A stretch of DNA of 36,872 nt from assembly GCA_018066175.1 (NCBI GenBank), contig JAGHRV010000015.1, positions 1 to 36,872 on the forward strand, given 5' to 3'. Of this stretch, positions 8,913 through 17,336 are shown piece by piece (within the stretch, counting starts at the first letter, position 1; each line of letters starts with the position of its first letter). The position numbers were made by a program, and so were the translations under genes. This DNA comes from Candidatus Colicola equi (GTDB lineage: Bacteria; Bacteroidota; Bacteroidia; Bacteroidales; Paludibacteraceae). Under the pieces are notes generated by a model. The model saw nothing but the letters and a program-made list of their open reading frames with translations. It ran no database searches and was not told the DNA's origin.

Positions 8913-9071
8913 ATGAAACGTACATTCCAACCTTCACAACGCAAGCGCCGCAATAAACACGGTTTCTTGGAGAGAATGGCTACTGCTAATGGTCGTCGTG
9001 TACTTGCAGCTCGTCGTGCACATGGTCGCAAGAAACTGACTGTTGCTGACGAAGGTCGCCACAAATTTTAA
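8913..9071 (+). CDS. rpmH: Large ribosomal subunit protein bL34
   Basis: 52 residues: [20 protein letters not shown], then [20 protein letters not shown] and [12 protein letters not shown]. This is a full-length bL34, a small very basic protein bound to 23S rRNA. The KRTFQPS start, the HGF turn and the [16 protein letters not shown] segment are family hallmarks. The ATG at 8913 lies about 78 bases after the predicted transcription start, with no strong Shine-Dalgarno, as is common in Bacteroidota. It is followed by its own terminator at 9101-9140, so it is probably monocistronic. rpmH often neighbours rnpA/yidC in other bacteria, but here it is next to rbfA. Confidence 0.97.
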   Translation: MKRTFQPSQRKRRNKHGFLERMATANGRRVLAARRAHGRKKLTVADEGRHKF

Positions 9072-9100
9072 TTATTAGTCTAATTGATTAGGCTATAATG

Positions 9101-9140
9101 AAGGGAAAAGAGATACGTCTCCTTTCCCTTGTTTTGCTTT
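9101..9140 (+). terminator. Intrinsic terminator after rpmH
   Basis: AAGGGAAA + AGAGA pairs with TCTC + CTTTCCCTT around a TACG tetraloop (9101-9130), followed by GTTTTGCTTTT. It lies within an upstream extension of the rbfA frame, which supports the rbfA start at 9158. Confidence 0.85.
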
Positions 9141-9157
9141 TAGAAAAGAAAATCATT

Positions 9158-9493
9158 ATGGAGAATACAAGACAACAAAAGATTGAACGCCTTATTCAGA
9201 AGGACTTGAGTGATATTTTTTTGCGTTACGCTCGCGGTATGCACGGTGTGCTGATATCGGTGAGCGAGGTGCGTGTATCGCCGGATTTGAGTATAGCCCA
9301 TGCGTATTTGAGTGTTTTTCCCAATGACAAAGTAGCCGAAGTGATGGCTAAGGTGGAGGAGGATACGCATAAGATTCGCTTTGAGATGGGTAACCTGGAG
9401 AGGCATCAGTTGCGCATTATTCCTGAGTTGACCTTCCACTTGGATGAGACGCTGGATAAGATGGAGCGCATAGACCAGTTATTGGGTAAATGA
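9158..9493 (+). CDS. rbfA: Ribosome-binding factor A
   Basis: 111 residues, usual for RbfA, a cytoplasmic KH-fold factor that binds the 30S subunit near the 5' end of 16S rRNA and acts in late maturation and cold adaptation. The family pattern is visible: RQQKIERLIQKDLSDIF at the N-terminus, VSPDLSIAHAYLSVFP in the middle and PELTFHLDETLDKMERIDQLL at the end. I start at the ATG at 9158; an earlier GTG/ATG-type start near 9098 would place residues inside the rpmH terminator. The stop overlaps the next gene in ATGA (9490-9493), which suggests translational coupling with the permease downstream. Confidence 0.96.
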   Translation: MENTRQQKIERLIQKDLSDIFLRYARGMHGVLISVSEVRVSPDLSIAHAYLSVFPNDKVAEVMAKVEEDTHKIRFEMGNLERHQLRIIPELTFHLDETLDKMERIDQLLGK

Positions 9494-10707
9494 CCAAAGT
9501 AGAATTGAAAATAGCCTGGCGGTATTTATGGGGCAAGAAGAGCCATAATGCCATTAATATCGTGAGTGGAGTGAGTGCCGCTGCCGTGATGGTAGTGACG
9601 GCTGCGATGGTGTGTGTGCTAAGTGTGATGAATGGTTTTGGTGTGGTGATTGAAGGCATGTTCTCACATCTCGACCCGGACTTGCGCATTGAGCATCGGC
9701 AGGAGGCCAGTTTTCAGACCGAAGGTGCGGCATGGGATTCGATACGTAGGATGGACGGAGTGGCGGTGTATTCGGAGACCGTGATAGGTACGGCGTTGGT
9801 GGAGTATAAGGACCAGCAGATTCCTGCGCAACTGAAGGGAGTGGACTCGGTGTATGAACAGTTGACAGAGATTGATTCAATTATTGTAGATGGACATTAC
9901 GAGGTGTTTGATGGTAGGTTTTACAGCACGGTGATGGGCATCGGACTGAGTAATCAGTTAAGTGTAGGGGCGCATTTCATTCATGGTTTGCACCTGTATG
10001 CACCTAAGCGTCGCGGCGAGGTGGATATGTTGAGGCCGGAAGATAGTTTCAATCGTCAGACATGCTTTATGGCCGGTATTTTTGCGGTCAATCAGGTTAA
10101 GTACGACGATAAGATGATGCTGGTGGATATCCGTATGGCGCGACGTATGTTTGATTACGACGAGCATGAAGTGTCGGCAGTGGAGATTGGCGTCAACGGC
10201 GATGTGGGGAAGGTGAAGAGAGCGATAGAGAAGGTGCTGGGCGATGAGTATAAGGTGATGGATCGTTACGAACAGCAGGCGGATTTCTTTAGGATACTGA
10301 AGATAGAGAAATGGTTGACGGCGTTGCTGATGGTGTTTATTTTGTTGATAGCCTCGTTTAATATAATCGGATCGTTGACCATGCTCATTATAGATAAACG
10401 TGCGGATATACGTGTGCTGCGTGACTTAGGTGCCGACCGCCGGCTCATCCGTCGGATTTTCCTGATTGAAGGTTGGTTGATTTCGACATTGGGAGCGGTG
10501 TTGGGACTGGTGCTGGGTGTAACCTTATGCGTGATTCAGGAGCAGTATGGTGTGTTGCAGTTAGGCAATGGCATGCAGTATGTACTGAGTGCGTACCCGG
10601 TGCATGTAGAGATGATGGACCTGATTTGGGTGACCATAATTGTGTTGGGCTTAGGGGGCATCGCGGCATGGTATCCTGCTCATAAGATAGAGATAGAGAA
10701 CGAGTGA
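9490..10707 (+). CDS. FtsX/LolC-LolE-type ABC transporter permease
   Basis: 405 residues. There is one membrane helix near the N-terminus (~residues 20-50, INIVSGVSAAAVMVVTAAMV), a periplasmic MacB-like region (~55-265) and three C-terminal helices (~275-400), including LLMVFILLIASFNIIGSLTM and GWLISTLGAVLGLVLGVTLC. The motif DKRADIRVLRDLGAD after the first C-terminal helix is typical of LolC/LolE, the inner-membrane part of the lipoprotein release complex LolCDE. No LolD ATPase gene is adjacent, so the partner must be elsewhere. It overlaps rbfA by four bases and xerD by one base (TGATG at 10705-10709), consistent with one operon. LolC versus LolE cannot be decided, so no symbol is given. 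Confidence 0.88.
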   Translation: MTKVELKIAWRYLWGKKSHNAINIVSGVSAAAVMVVTAAMVCVLSVMNGFGVVIEGMFSHLDPDLRIEHRQEASFQTEGAAWDSIRRMDGVAVYSETVIGTALVEYKDQQIPAQLKGVDSVYEQLTEIDSIIVDGHYEVFDGRFYSTVMGIGLSNQLSVGAHFIHGLHLYAPKRRGEVDMLRPEDSFNRQTCFMAGIFAVNQVKYDDKMMLVDIRMARRMFDYDEHEVSAVEIGVNGDVGKVKRAIEKVLGDEYKVMDRYEQQADFFRILKIEKWLTALLMVFILLIASFNIIGSLTMLIIDKRADIRVLRDLGADRRLIRRIFLIEGWLISTLGAVLGLVLGVTLCVIQEQYGVLQLGNGMQYVLSAYPVHVEMMDLIWVTIIVLGLGGIAAWYPAHKIEIENE

Positions 10708-11603
10708 TGAAAGATATACGTAAGGAGTACCATATTTACCTGAAGTTAGAGCGTGGCCTGAGTGCGAACTCGGTGCTGGCGTACGAGCAGGACCTGCAAA
10801 AACTGGTGGATTACTTTGCCCAGACGCCGGTGGGTCATGGTATAGAGGATGCCACGTATGAGGAGTTGGAGGCTTTTGTGTATAGTCAGTTCTCCGGCAA
10901 TACATCAGCCCGCAGTCAGGCGCGTATATTAAGTGGGATACATTCGTTTTATCGCTTTTTGCTGTATCATAATTACCGCGATGATGATCCGAGCGAGTTG
11001 ATTGAGATGCCTCGTAAGGAGTTGCATTTACCGAGTACGCTGACGTTGGAGGAAGTGAATAAATTGGTGGAGGCAGTGGATTTGAGTAAGGCCGAAGGTC
11101 ATCGCAACCGTGCGATGATGGAGATGTTGTATGGTAGTGGTCTGCGCGTGAGTGAATTGGTGAATCTCAAACTGAGCGATATGTACCGTAAGGAGCAGTA
11201 TATGCTGATTCATGGAAAGGGCAGTAAAGAGAGGTTAGTTCCTATTTCTCCGGAGGCGGATAAATGGTTTGATTACTGGTTGGAGGACCGGAGCTATTTG
11301 ACGATAGAGACGGGTCAGGAGGACTATGCGTTTTTGAACTGCCGAGGGCATCAGTTAACGCGTATGATGGTCTTCACTATTATCCGTCGCTTAGCGGCAG
11401 CGGCCGGAATAAAAAAGACTATTTCTCCCCATACATTGCGTCATTCGTTTGCGACGCATTTGCTGCAAAACGGAGCTGATCTGAGGATTATCCAGCAGTT
11501 ATTGGGGCATGAAAATATAACGACGACGGAGATTTATACGCATGTAGATATCCACGATTTACGCAAGGCAATCTTGCAGTATCACCCTGCCAATCAACAG
11601 TGA
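10707..11603 (+). CDS. xerD: Site-specific tyrosine recombinase XerD/XerC
   Basis: 298 residues, family-typical. An N-terminal SAM-like core-binding domain (~1-90; YLKLERGLSANSVLAYEQDL) is followed by the catalytic domain. Active-site residues are present: R147 (GSGLRVSEL), a Lys in the HGKGSKERLVP hairpin, H242 and R245 (SPHTLRHSF), H268 (LLGHENI) and nucleophile Y277 (EIYTH). It resolves chromosome dimers at dif together with a partner recombinase. The sequence fits XerD better than an integron or transposon integrase, and the housekeeping operon supports that. I use the ATG at 10707, not the GTG at 10704, because the ATG overlaps the permease stop. The end overlaps the next gene by four bases (GTGA). 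Confidence 0.93.
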   Translation: MKDIRKEYHIYLKLERGLSANSVLAYEQDLQKLVDYFAQTPVGHGIEDATYEELEAFVYSQFSGNTSARSQARILSGIHSFYRFLLYHNYRDDDPSELIEMPRKELHLPSTLTLEEVNKLVEAVDLSKAEGHRNRAMMEMLYGSGLRVSELVNLKLSDMYRKEQYMLIHGKGSKERLVPISPEADKWFDYWLEDRSYLTIETGQEDYAFLNCRGHQLTRMMVFTIIRRLAAAAGIKKTISPHTLRHSFATHLLQNGADLRIIQQLLGHENITTTEIYTHVDIHDLRKAILQYHPANQQ

Positions 11604-13924
11604 AGAGATGTATTGTCATAGTATGTGCGTTGCTGATGATGGTGAGTATGGCCGCCCAGAACACCACCATTGTGGGGGAGATATACGACAGTCAGAGTGG
11701 TGAACCATTGCCGAATGTATCGGTGTATATCCCCGGTACGCAGGTAGGCACGACTACGACGGCTGAGGGTGTTTTTTTGTTACGATGTGATTTAGAGCGT
11801 AGCGCTCGCGTAACTGTTTCCAGTATAGGGTATAAGACGACTCATTTTAGGATTGAGCCGGGTCAGTCGGCGGGCATAGATATTCCGCTGCAAGAGAAGA
11901 ACACGCAGTTGGAGGATGTGTTTGTGTTGCCGGGTGAGAATATGGCGTTGCCGTTGCTGGAAAGAGTGAGGAAGAATAAGGGAGACGTTGACGGTGCCTC
12001 CGGGCACTCCGATAAAGAGAACGGGGTGACGGAGACTAAGTTGTACTTGAGTGATATAGAGGCGAAGCACTTGAAGAGGCATTTATGGAAGAGTCTGCAA
12101 GCCGGTATGATTGCGCAGAGTGATTCGACGTATTTGCTGCCTCTTTATCGGCAAAAGACCGTGAATGGTGTGAAAGAATCTCAGGCGGTGATGATGGCCG
12201 AAACGGACTATGAGATTTTGCTGAGTGGAATGGATGAGACGGTGGATTTTTACAAGAATATCATTCCTATTTATAACACCTCTTTTTTGAGTCCCTTAGC
12301 GGGGGATGGCAATACGTTTTATCGGTATTACTTAGTGGATTCGGTAGCGACGGCGCAGGGTAAGACTTATCAAGTGGATTTTAAGACGCGCAATCCGTAT
12401 TATAAGACATTTGATGGGCGGATGTGGATTGATTCGGCATCGGCGACGTTGGTGTCTATTGAGGCGAATGTACCTCGTCAGGTAAGTGCTAATTACCTGC
12501 ATCAGATGCGCATAGAGCAACATTTTGACAGTCTTAGTCATGGTGTGCGCAGCGAGCACCGCAGTATGTTGTTGGATTTTGCTATCAAGTCGGACTCCAG
12601 CCATTTCTTTCCGACGGTGCTGATTGAGCATAGGAAGAGACGCGTAGCGTCTGACGTTAACGTTGACGTTGACACGATGATGGCGAAGGTGGAGGATAGT
12701 CCGATTATGCGTACAGCGCGTTTTTTTGCGTATGTGATTCAGAATGCTTATATCCCGACCGGCACGAAGGTGGAGATAGGTAATGTAAGTGAGATTATCC
12801 ACGTGAATAATCAAGAGCAAGTGCGCTTGGGTTTGCCATTGCGTACGTCTCCTACCTTATGGAAGAATGTTTGTTTGGAGGCCTATGCGGCATACGGTAT
12901 AGGTGACCATGCGTGGAAAGGAATGGGTATGGTGCATTGGAATATGCCGACGCTCAGACGTAATATGCTGCGTTTGCGTTATGCCGATGAATACGTGTAT
13001 TCTGAGGTGTCGGACTTTGACCGTCTGATGCGTGAGAATGCTGTATGGAGTCCGCAGATGGGCATTACCACGGCAATGATAAAGGGGCTATATAAGGGTC
13101 GTTATACATATAACTCTGCCGTTCGCAATCGTGAGATACGATTGGATTGGGAGAGTGATTGGACGGACCATTTAGAGACTCAGACGCGGGTGAGTATAGG
13201 TAGGATGGGGTATGGCGAACCGAGCAGGAATTACAACGCACAACCGTCCTTTAGGTACGGTAAGTTGAGTGCCGTTTTTCGGTTGAGTTGGAATGAGAAA
13301 AAAGTGGACTTATATTGCCGTCGAGTGCATATCTATAATCACTTGCCGGTGCTGTATTTAGGTGGTGAGATAGGCAGTTTGCGGAAGGATGGCGAAGAGG
13401 GAGAGCATGTATATGGTAAGTTGAATGTGATGCTGCGTCATCATCAGCCGTTAGGTGCAGGAGGTGAGTTGAATTATTTGATAGAGGCAGGCATTATATT
13501 AGGTGCGGTGCCTTTCCCTATGCTGAATATCTTTGATGGTAACCAATCGTATGCGTATGATCCCTATCGATTCACACTGATGCATAATTACCAGTACGCT
13601 GCCGACCGGTATGTGCTGATGCATGTAGATTGGAATGGTGGTGGTTGTTTATTCAATCTTATTCCAGGAATAAGAGTATTGAGATTGCGTGAGTTAGTGA
13701 GCTTTAAGATGGCATACGGAGGGTTATCGAGCAAGCATAATGAGTTGTTGACTTTTCCCGATGGACGCTTGAATAATTTGACTACACCCTACGTGGAGAT
13801 AGGTGTAGGAATAGGAAATATACTGCGTATAGCAGATTTGATGAGTGTATGGCGATTGACGCACCGCGATGATCCGGGTGCACCTAATTGGTCCATGCGT
13901 TTTAGATTTCATATAGGTAGTTAG
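11600..13924 (+). CDS. DUF5686 family outer-membrane protein with carboxypeptidase-regulatory-like domain
   Basis: 774 residues beginning at a GTG that overlaps the xerD stop. Signal peptide MKRCIVIVCALLMMVSMAAQ. Residues ~22-105 form a CarboxypepD_reg-like beta-sandwich (GEIYDSQSGEPLPNVSVYIP, then TTTTAEGVFLL and ARVTVSSIGYK), the module found at the N-terminus of many Bacteroidota TonB-dependent and related outer-membrane proteins. The rest matches the DUF5686 type: a loop and linker region, then C-terminal beta-rich segments likely to form a barrel. No TonB box or plug is evident. Family members are thought to sit in the outer membrane, with undefined substrate. It is followed one base later by another exported protein, so the two may work together (inference). 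Confidence 0.85.
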   Translation: MKRCIVIVCALLMMVSMAAQNTTIVGEIYDSQSGEPLPNVSVYIPGTQVGTTTTAEGVFLLRCDLERSARVTVSSIGYKTTHFRIEPGQSAGIDIPLQEKNTQLEDVFVLPGENMALPLLERVRKNKGDVDGASGHSDKENGVTETKLYLSDIEAKHLKRHLWKSLQAGMIAQSDSTYLLPLYRQKTVNGVKESQAVMMAETDYEILLSGMDETVDFYKNIIPIYNTSFLSPLAGDGNTFYRYYLVDSVATAQGKTYQVDFKTRNPYYKTFDGRMWIDSASATLVSIEANVPRQVSANYLHQMRIEQHFDSLSHGVRSEHRSMLLDFAIKSDSSHFFPTVLIEHRKRRVASDVNVDVDTMMAKVEDSPIMRTARFFAYVIQNAYIPTGTKVEIGNVSEIIHVNNQEQVRLGLPLRTSPTLWKNVCLEAYAAYGIGDHAWKGMGMVHWNMPTLRRNMLRLRYADEYVYSEVSDFDRLMRENAVWSPQMGITTAMIKGLYKGRYTYNSAVRNREIRLDWESDWTDHLETQTRVSIGRMGYGEPSRNYNAQPSFRYGKLSAVFRLSWNEKKVDLYCRRVHIYNHLPVLYLGGEIGSLRKDGEEGEHVYGKLNVMLRHHQPLGAGGELNYLIEAGIILGAVPFPMLNIFDGNQSYAYDPYRFTLMHNYQYAADRYVLMHVDWNGGGCLFNLIPGIRVLRLRELVSFKMAYGGLSSKHNELLTFPDGRLNNLTTPYVEIGVGIGNILRIADLMSVWRLTHRDDPGAPNWSMRFRFHIGS

Positions 13925-13925
13925 T

Positions 13926-14903
13926 ATGTTAGTAGTTTGTCTTGCATTATTGATGCAAATCTCCGGATTCATCGAGACATTCAGTGATACGGCTGCGGCT
14001 CATGAGCAATGGTTAGGCGACTGGTCTAATCTGACGATTAATAGTAAGGGTCAATTACAGAATCATGTGGGTGGTGCTGCGGAGAGTTTGCTTATCCGAC
14101 CTTCGGACGCTTCGGTGGATGCCGAATGGAGTTTTTGGACGCGTATCTATGGTGGTTGTTCGGCGTATAACTTGACCCGGTTTTATCTGATGGAAGATGA
14201 GGAGTTGCAGGAAGGTTATTATGTACAGGTAGGTGGCACGAATAAGAATGTGACGTTATATCGTCTGCATCGGGGCGGAGGCACAAAGGTGATAGAGAAC
14301 GAAGATCGTGTAAAAGGATTGGGTTCGGACGCGAGAGTGAATGTTAGATTGACTCGTTCGGAGGATGGTGTGATGCGTCTGTATAGTAATGTAGAAAGGC
14401 AGGATACAGCGGAGATATGTGAAGGTAGTTACTGGATTGATTGGCTACAGCCGCAATGGGTGGGGCTGATGCTTAAGAATAGTAAGGATAGAGGAACGGA
14501 TATGTATTTTGATAGTATTGTGGTGAGGGGAGAGATGCAACATGAACCTATTCCTGAACCTCAGCCGGAGGTGGGGGAAGTGACATTGGCTTTATCCAAC
14601 GAGTGTCTATCGTTGAATGGGGACGGATATGAGGACGAAGTGAGAATTGATTATACCATTGCTAATGCAGAGGAGGACGAGACCGGGTATTGGTATACTG
14701 CGGCTATCTATGATGCGGATGGTGTTATTGTGCGTGATTTAGGTCGACATTTGCCGATGGATGCGAGTGGTTCTATCGTTTGGGACGGTAAGAATCGTTT
14801 TGATCACAAGGTAGCCATTGGTGTTTATATCGTTATTGTAGAGATTACGAACGAGCATGCGCGTCCTGTTAGGGAGCGCTTTACGATAGCCGTTTTACAT
14901 TGA
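13926..14903 (+). CDS. Exported two-domain beta-sandwich protein of unknown function
   Basis: 325 residues. The short hydrophobic N-terminus (MLVVCLALLMQISG) looks like a signal peptide. Residues ~15-200 resemble a concanavalin/LamG-like sandwich (FSDTAAAHEQWLGDWSNLTI, DMYFDSIVVRGEM). A Pro-rich linker (PIPEPQPEVGEV) leads to a C-terminal domain with SLNGDGYEDEVRIDYTIANA and VWDGKNRFDHKVAIGVYIV. That pattern is the FlgD-Ig-like/gliding-associated C-terminal fold, in which a Gly/Asp loop precedes a conserved W-D-G. It follows the DUF5686 gene with a one-base gap and ends two bases from the convergent MATE gene. Carbohydrate or surface binding is a guess. Confidence 0.75.
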   Translation: MLVVCLALLMQISGFIETFSDTAAAHEQWLGDWSNLTINSKGQLQNHVGGAAESLLIRPSDASVDAEWSFWTRIYGGCSAYNLTRFYLMEDEELQEGYYVQVGGTNKNVTLYRLHRGGGTKVIENEDRVKGLGSDARVNVRLTRSEDGVMRLYSNVERQDTAEICEGSYWIDWLQPQWVGLMLKNSKDRGTDMYFDSIVVRGEMQHEPIPEPQPEVGEVTLALSNECLSLNGDGYEDEVRIDYTIANAEEDETGYWYTAAIYDADGVIVRDLGRHLPMDASGSIVWDGKNRFDHKVAIGVYIVIVEITNEHARPVRERFTIAVLH

Positions 14904-14905
14904 TT

Positions 14906-16252
14906 TTATTTGAGTTTGGGATGAACGACCATCAGCATGATCGCGGCGGTAATCGCTGAGATGGTATCGCTTATGGGCAGGGCCCACCATACACCTTGTA
15001 TGGGGTCGGATACGAATAACTTAGGCAGGATTAATGCCAGAGGGATGAGGTATAGCACTTGTCGTGTGAGGCTGAGGAAGATGGACTTGCCTGCCATACC
15101 GATGGATGTGAAGAAATTGACGGTTACCATTTGGAATCCAACGAGGAGCATGGAGCAAGTGAGTATGCGGGTAGGCAGGATAGTGAGAGAAACGAGTTGT
15201 GGGTCATGGGTGAACATCTTAACCATGAGGTCGGGTACCAGTTCGCCCAGCAAGAAGACGCCTCCCATTACAAAGGTAGCGCAGATGGATGTGAGGTACA
15301 TGGCTCGCCACATGCGTTGGTACTGCTTAGCTCCGTAGTTATATCCCACAATAGGTTGCATACCTTGGTTCAGTCCCATCACGATCATGGCAAAGACGAA
15401 GGTTAGTCGGTTAATGATACCGAAACTGGCTTTAGCCATATCTCCACCGTAGAACATGAGACAGTTGTTAATAATAACTACCACGAAGCAGTGTGCTAAG
15501 TTCATGAGGAAAGGTGATGCTCCGATGGCCAACGCACGGCGTGTAATGGCTGCATCCAATCGCCATATTCCTCGATGAAAATGGATAATTTCTTTGGGAT
15601 TGCAGAATATCATCAATTGCCAGATGACAGCAATTGCCTGAGATATGATAGTGGCTAATGCAGCTCCTCGTACGCCCATGTCGAACTTGAAGATGAAGAT
15701 GGGGTCGAGTATGACGTTCACGAATACTGCAACGATGGTGGCCGCCATGGAAGACCGAGGGTGTCCCATGGATCGTAGGACGCTATTGAGACCAAAATAT
15801 ATATGGGTGAGTATATTGCCGTATAGGATGATTTGCATGTACTCTCGTGCATACACTATATCCACATCGCTGGCACCGAAGGCATAGAGAATAGGGTTGA
15901 GGAAGGCGAGGCCTACAATCATGACCAAGGAGGAGAGTAGCACGTTTAGGATGATGACGTTTCCCAACACTTTATTGGCACTCTCGTAGTCTTTCTCACC
16001 TAATTTGATAGCCACCATGGTGCTTGCACCTACGCCTACCAGACTGCCGAATGCGGCGCATATATCCATGAAGGGTTTAGCCACGGTTAGTCCGGATAGT
16101 GCCATTGCTCCGCATCCATGTCCGATAAAGATAGAGTCCACTATGTTATATAGTGAACTGGCGGTCATTGCGATGATGCCGGGCAACGCATATTTGACGA
16201 GCAGTTGGCGTATGGATTGCGTTCCTAATTCAGTAGCTTTGATGTTAGACAC
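14906..16252 (-). CDS. MATE family multidrug/Na+ efflux transporter
   Basis: 448 residues, usual for MATE antiporters of the inner membrane. About 12 hydrophobic segments are visible in two halves. The N-terminal half has LVKYALPGIIAMTASSLYNI followed by VDSIFIGHGCGAMALSG, the family signature around TM1-TM2. The second half repeats the theme (ALAIGASPFLMNLAHCF, GLNQGMQPIVGYNYGAKQY). NQGMQPIVGYNYGA suggests the MepA-like branch. Substrate not deducible. The start is a GTG at 16252; an in-frame TAA, which is the mrp stop, lies five codons upstream, so no longer start is possible. It is the last gene of the holB operon. Its stop is two bases from that of the convergent exported protein, leaving no room for separate terminators. 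Confidence 0.93.
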   Translation of the reverse strand: MSNIKATELGTQSIRQLLVKYALPGIIAMTASSLYNIVDSIFIGHGCGAMALSGLTVAKPFMDICAAFGSLVGVGASTMVAIKLGEKDYESANKVLGNVIILNVLLSSLVMIVGLAFLNPILYAFGASDVDIVYAREYMQIILYGNILTHIYFGLNSVLRSMGHPRSSMAATIVAVFVNVILDPIFIFKFDMGVRGAALATIISQAIAVIWQLMIFCNPKEIIHFHRGIWRLDAAITRRALAIGASPFLMNLAHCFVVVIINNCLMFYGGDMAKASFGIINRLTFVFAMIVMGLNQGMQPIVGYNYGAKQYQRMWRAMYLTSICATFVMGGVFLLGELVPDLMVKMFTHDPQLVSLTILPTRILTCSMLLVGFQMVTVNFFTSIGMAGKSIFLSLTRQVLYLIPLALILPKLFVSDPIQGVWWALPISDTISAITAAIMLMVVHPKLK

Positions 16253-16264
16253 GGGCGATGGGGG

Positions 16265-17305
16265 TTAGGCAGTGATTAGTTGTTGAGCGATGTGATCAAA
16301 GATGGCAGCGGCTGGATGACCGTCTTGCATTGCGATAGGAGCACCTTGGTCTCCGGCTTCGCGAATGGACTGCACGAGAGGAACTTGGCCTAATAGTGGT
16401 ACTTGCAGTTCAGCGGCGAGGTCTTTGCCTCCATCTTTGCCGAATAAGTAATAGCGATTGGATGGCAGTTCGGCAGGGGTGAACCATGACATATTCTCCA
16501 CGATGCCGAGTACAGGCACATTGATTTTTTCATTTTGGAACATATCCACTCCTTTCCGTGCGTCCACGAGTGCGACGGGTTGAGGTGTGGTGACGACGAT
16601 GGCGCCGGTTAGATGCAGTTCGCTCATTAGGGTGAGATGGATATCGGAAGTGCCGGGAGGCAGGTCGATTAGAAAATAATCCAATGTGCCCCAATGGCCA
16701 TCTTGTATGAGTTGTTTGATGGCATTGGATGCCATTCCTCCGCGCCATACAACGGCCGAGTTTACATCTACGAATAATCCGATGCTGAGCATCTTGACGC
16801 CATATTGTTCAATGGGTTCAATTAGGGTTCGTCCATCCTCTTCCACGGAGTATGGACGGCAATCTTCGATATGGAACATCTTGGGGATGGATGGTCCATG
16901 TATATCGGCATCCAGTAGTCCGACTTGGAGTCCGCGCTTAGCCAGAGCGATGGCTAAGTTAGCAGCCACGGTTGATTTGCCTACACCGCCCTTGCCGCTA
17001 TGGATAGCGATGATATGCTTAGCGTTGAAGGTGGCGTGTTCGGGATTGAGAGTGGTTGTTTTCTTGAATTTAGTATGAATCGTGACGGCGGCATTGGGTT
17101 CGGCATAGGTATGGATAGCCGTTTCGGCCGCCTTGAGCATAGATGCGAGGAAGGGGTCGTTGTCCTTGGGGAAGATCATGGAGAAGGATACATCAAAGCC
17201 TTGAATACGAATATCGTCTTCAAGCATTCCGCTTTCAATTATATCTTTTCCTGTACCGGGATAGCGCACATGGCGCAGAGCATCAATTATTTGTTGAGGA
17301 TACAT
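16265..17305 (-). CDS. mrp: Mrp/ApbC/NBP35 family P-loop ATPase (Fe-S carrier), CxxC absent
   Basis: 346 residues. The N-terminal MIP18/DUF59 domain (~1-85) precedes a deviant Walker A, SGKGGVGKST (K110), and an ATPase domain with LLDADIHGPSIPKMF and DYFLIDLPPGTSDIHLT. The family holds and delivers iron-sulfur clusters in the cytoplasm. The CxxC pair that binds the bridging cluster in ApbC is not present: the equivalent region reads VENMSWFTPAELPSNRYY and the whole protein has a single Cys (in EDCRP). Similar wording at this site is, as I recall, usual in Bacteroidetes homologues. It lies 6 bases after trmB and 12 bases before the MATE gene in one operon. Confidence 0.93.
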   Translation of the reverse strand: MYPQQIIDALRHVRYPGTGKDIIESGMLEDDIRIQGFDVSFSMIFPKDNDPFLASMLKAAETAIHTYAEPNAAVTIHTKFKKTTTLNPEHATFNAKHIIAIHSGKGGVGKSTVAANLAIALAKRGLQVGLLDADIHGPSIPKMFHIEDCRPYSVEEDGRTLIEPIEQYGVKMLSIGLFVDVNSAVVWRGGMASNAIKQLIQDGHWGTLDYFLIDLPPGTSDIHLTLMSELHLTGAIVVTTPQPVALVDARKGVDMFQNEKINVPVLGIVENMSWFTPAELPSNRYYLFGKDGGKDLAAELQVPLLGQVPLVQSIREAGDQGAPIAMQDGHPAAAIFDHIAQQLITA

Positions 17306-17308
17306 ATT

Positions 17309-17336
17309 CGTTTAGTGTTTAGCGTTTAGCGTTTGG
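17309..17336. repeat. Four tandem CGTTTAG-type heptamers over the trmB stop
   Basis: In plus-strand register: CGTTTAG, TGTTTAG, CGTTTAG, CGTTTGG. Same core as 1675-1709. Read on the minus strand they encode the last codons and stop of trmB (QTLNAKH-stop), so repeat number would change the C-terminus. Confidence 0.8.

Noticed and set aside
9098..9157. N-terminal extension of rbfA
   Set aside because: It would be encoded by the rpmH terminator stem; RbfA homologues start near MENTRQQKIE.
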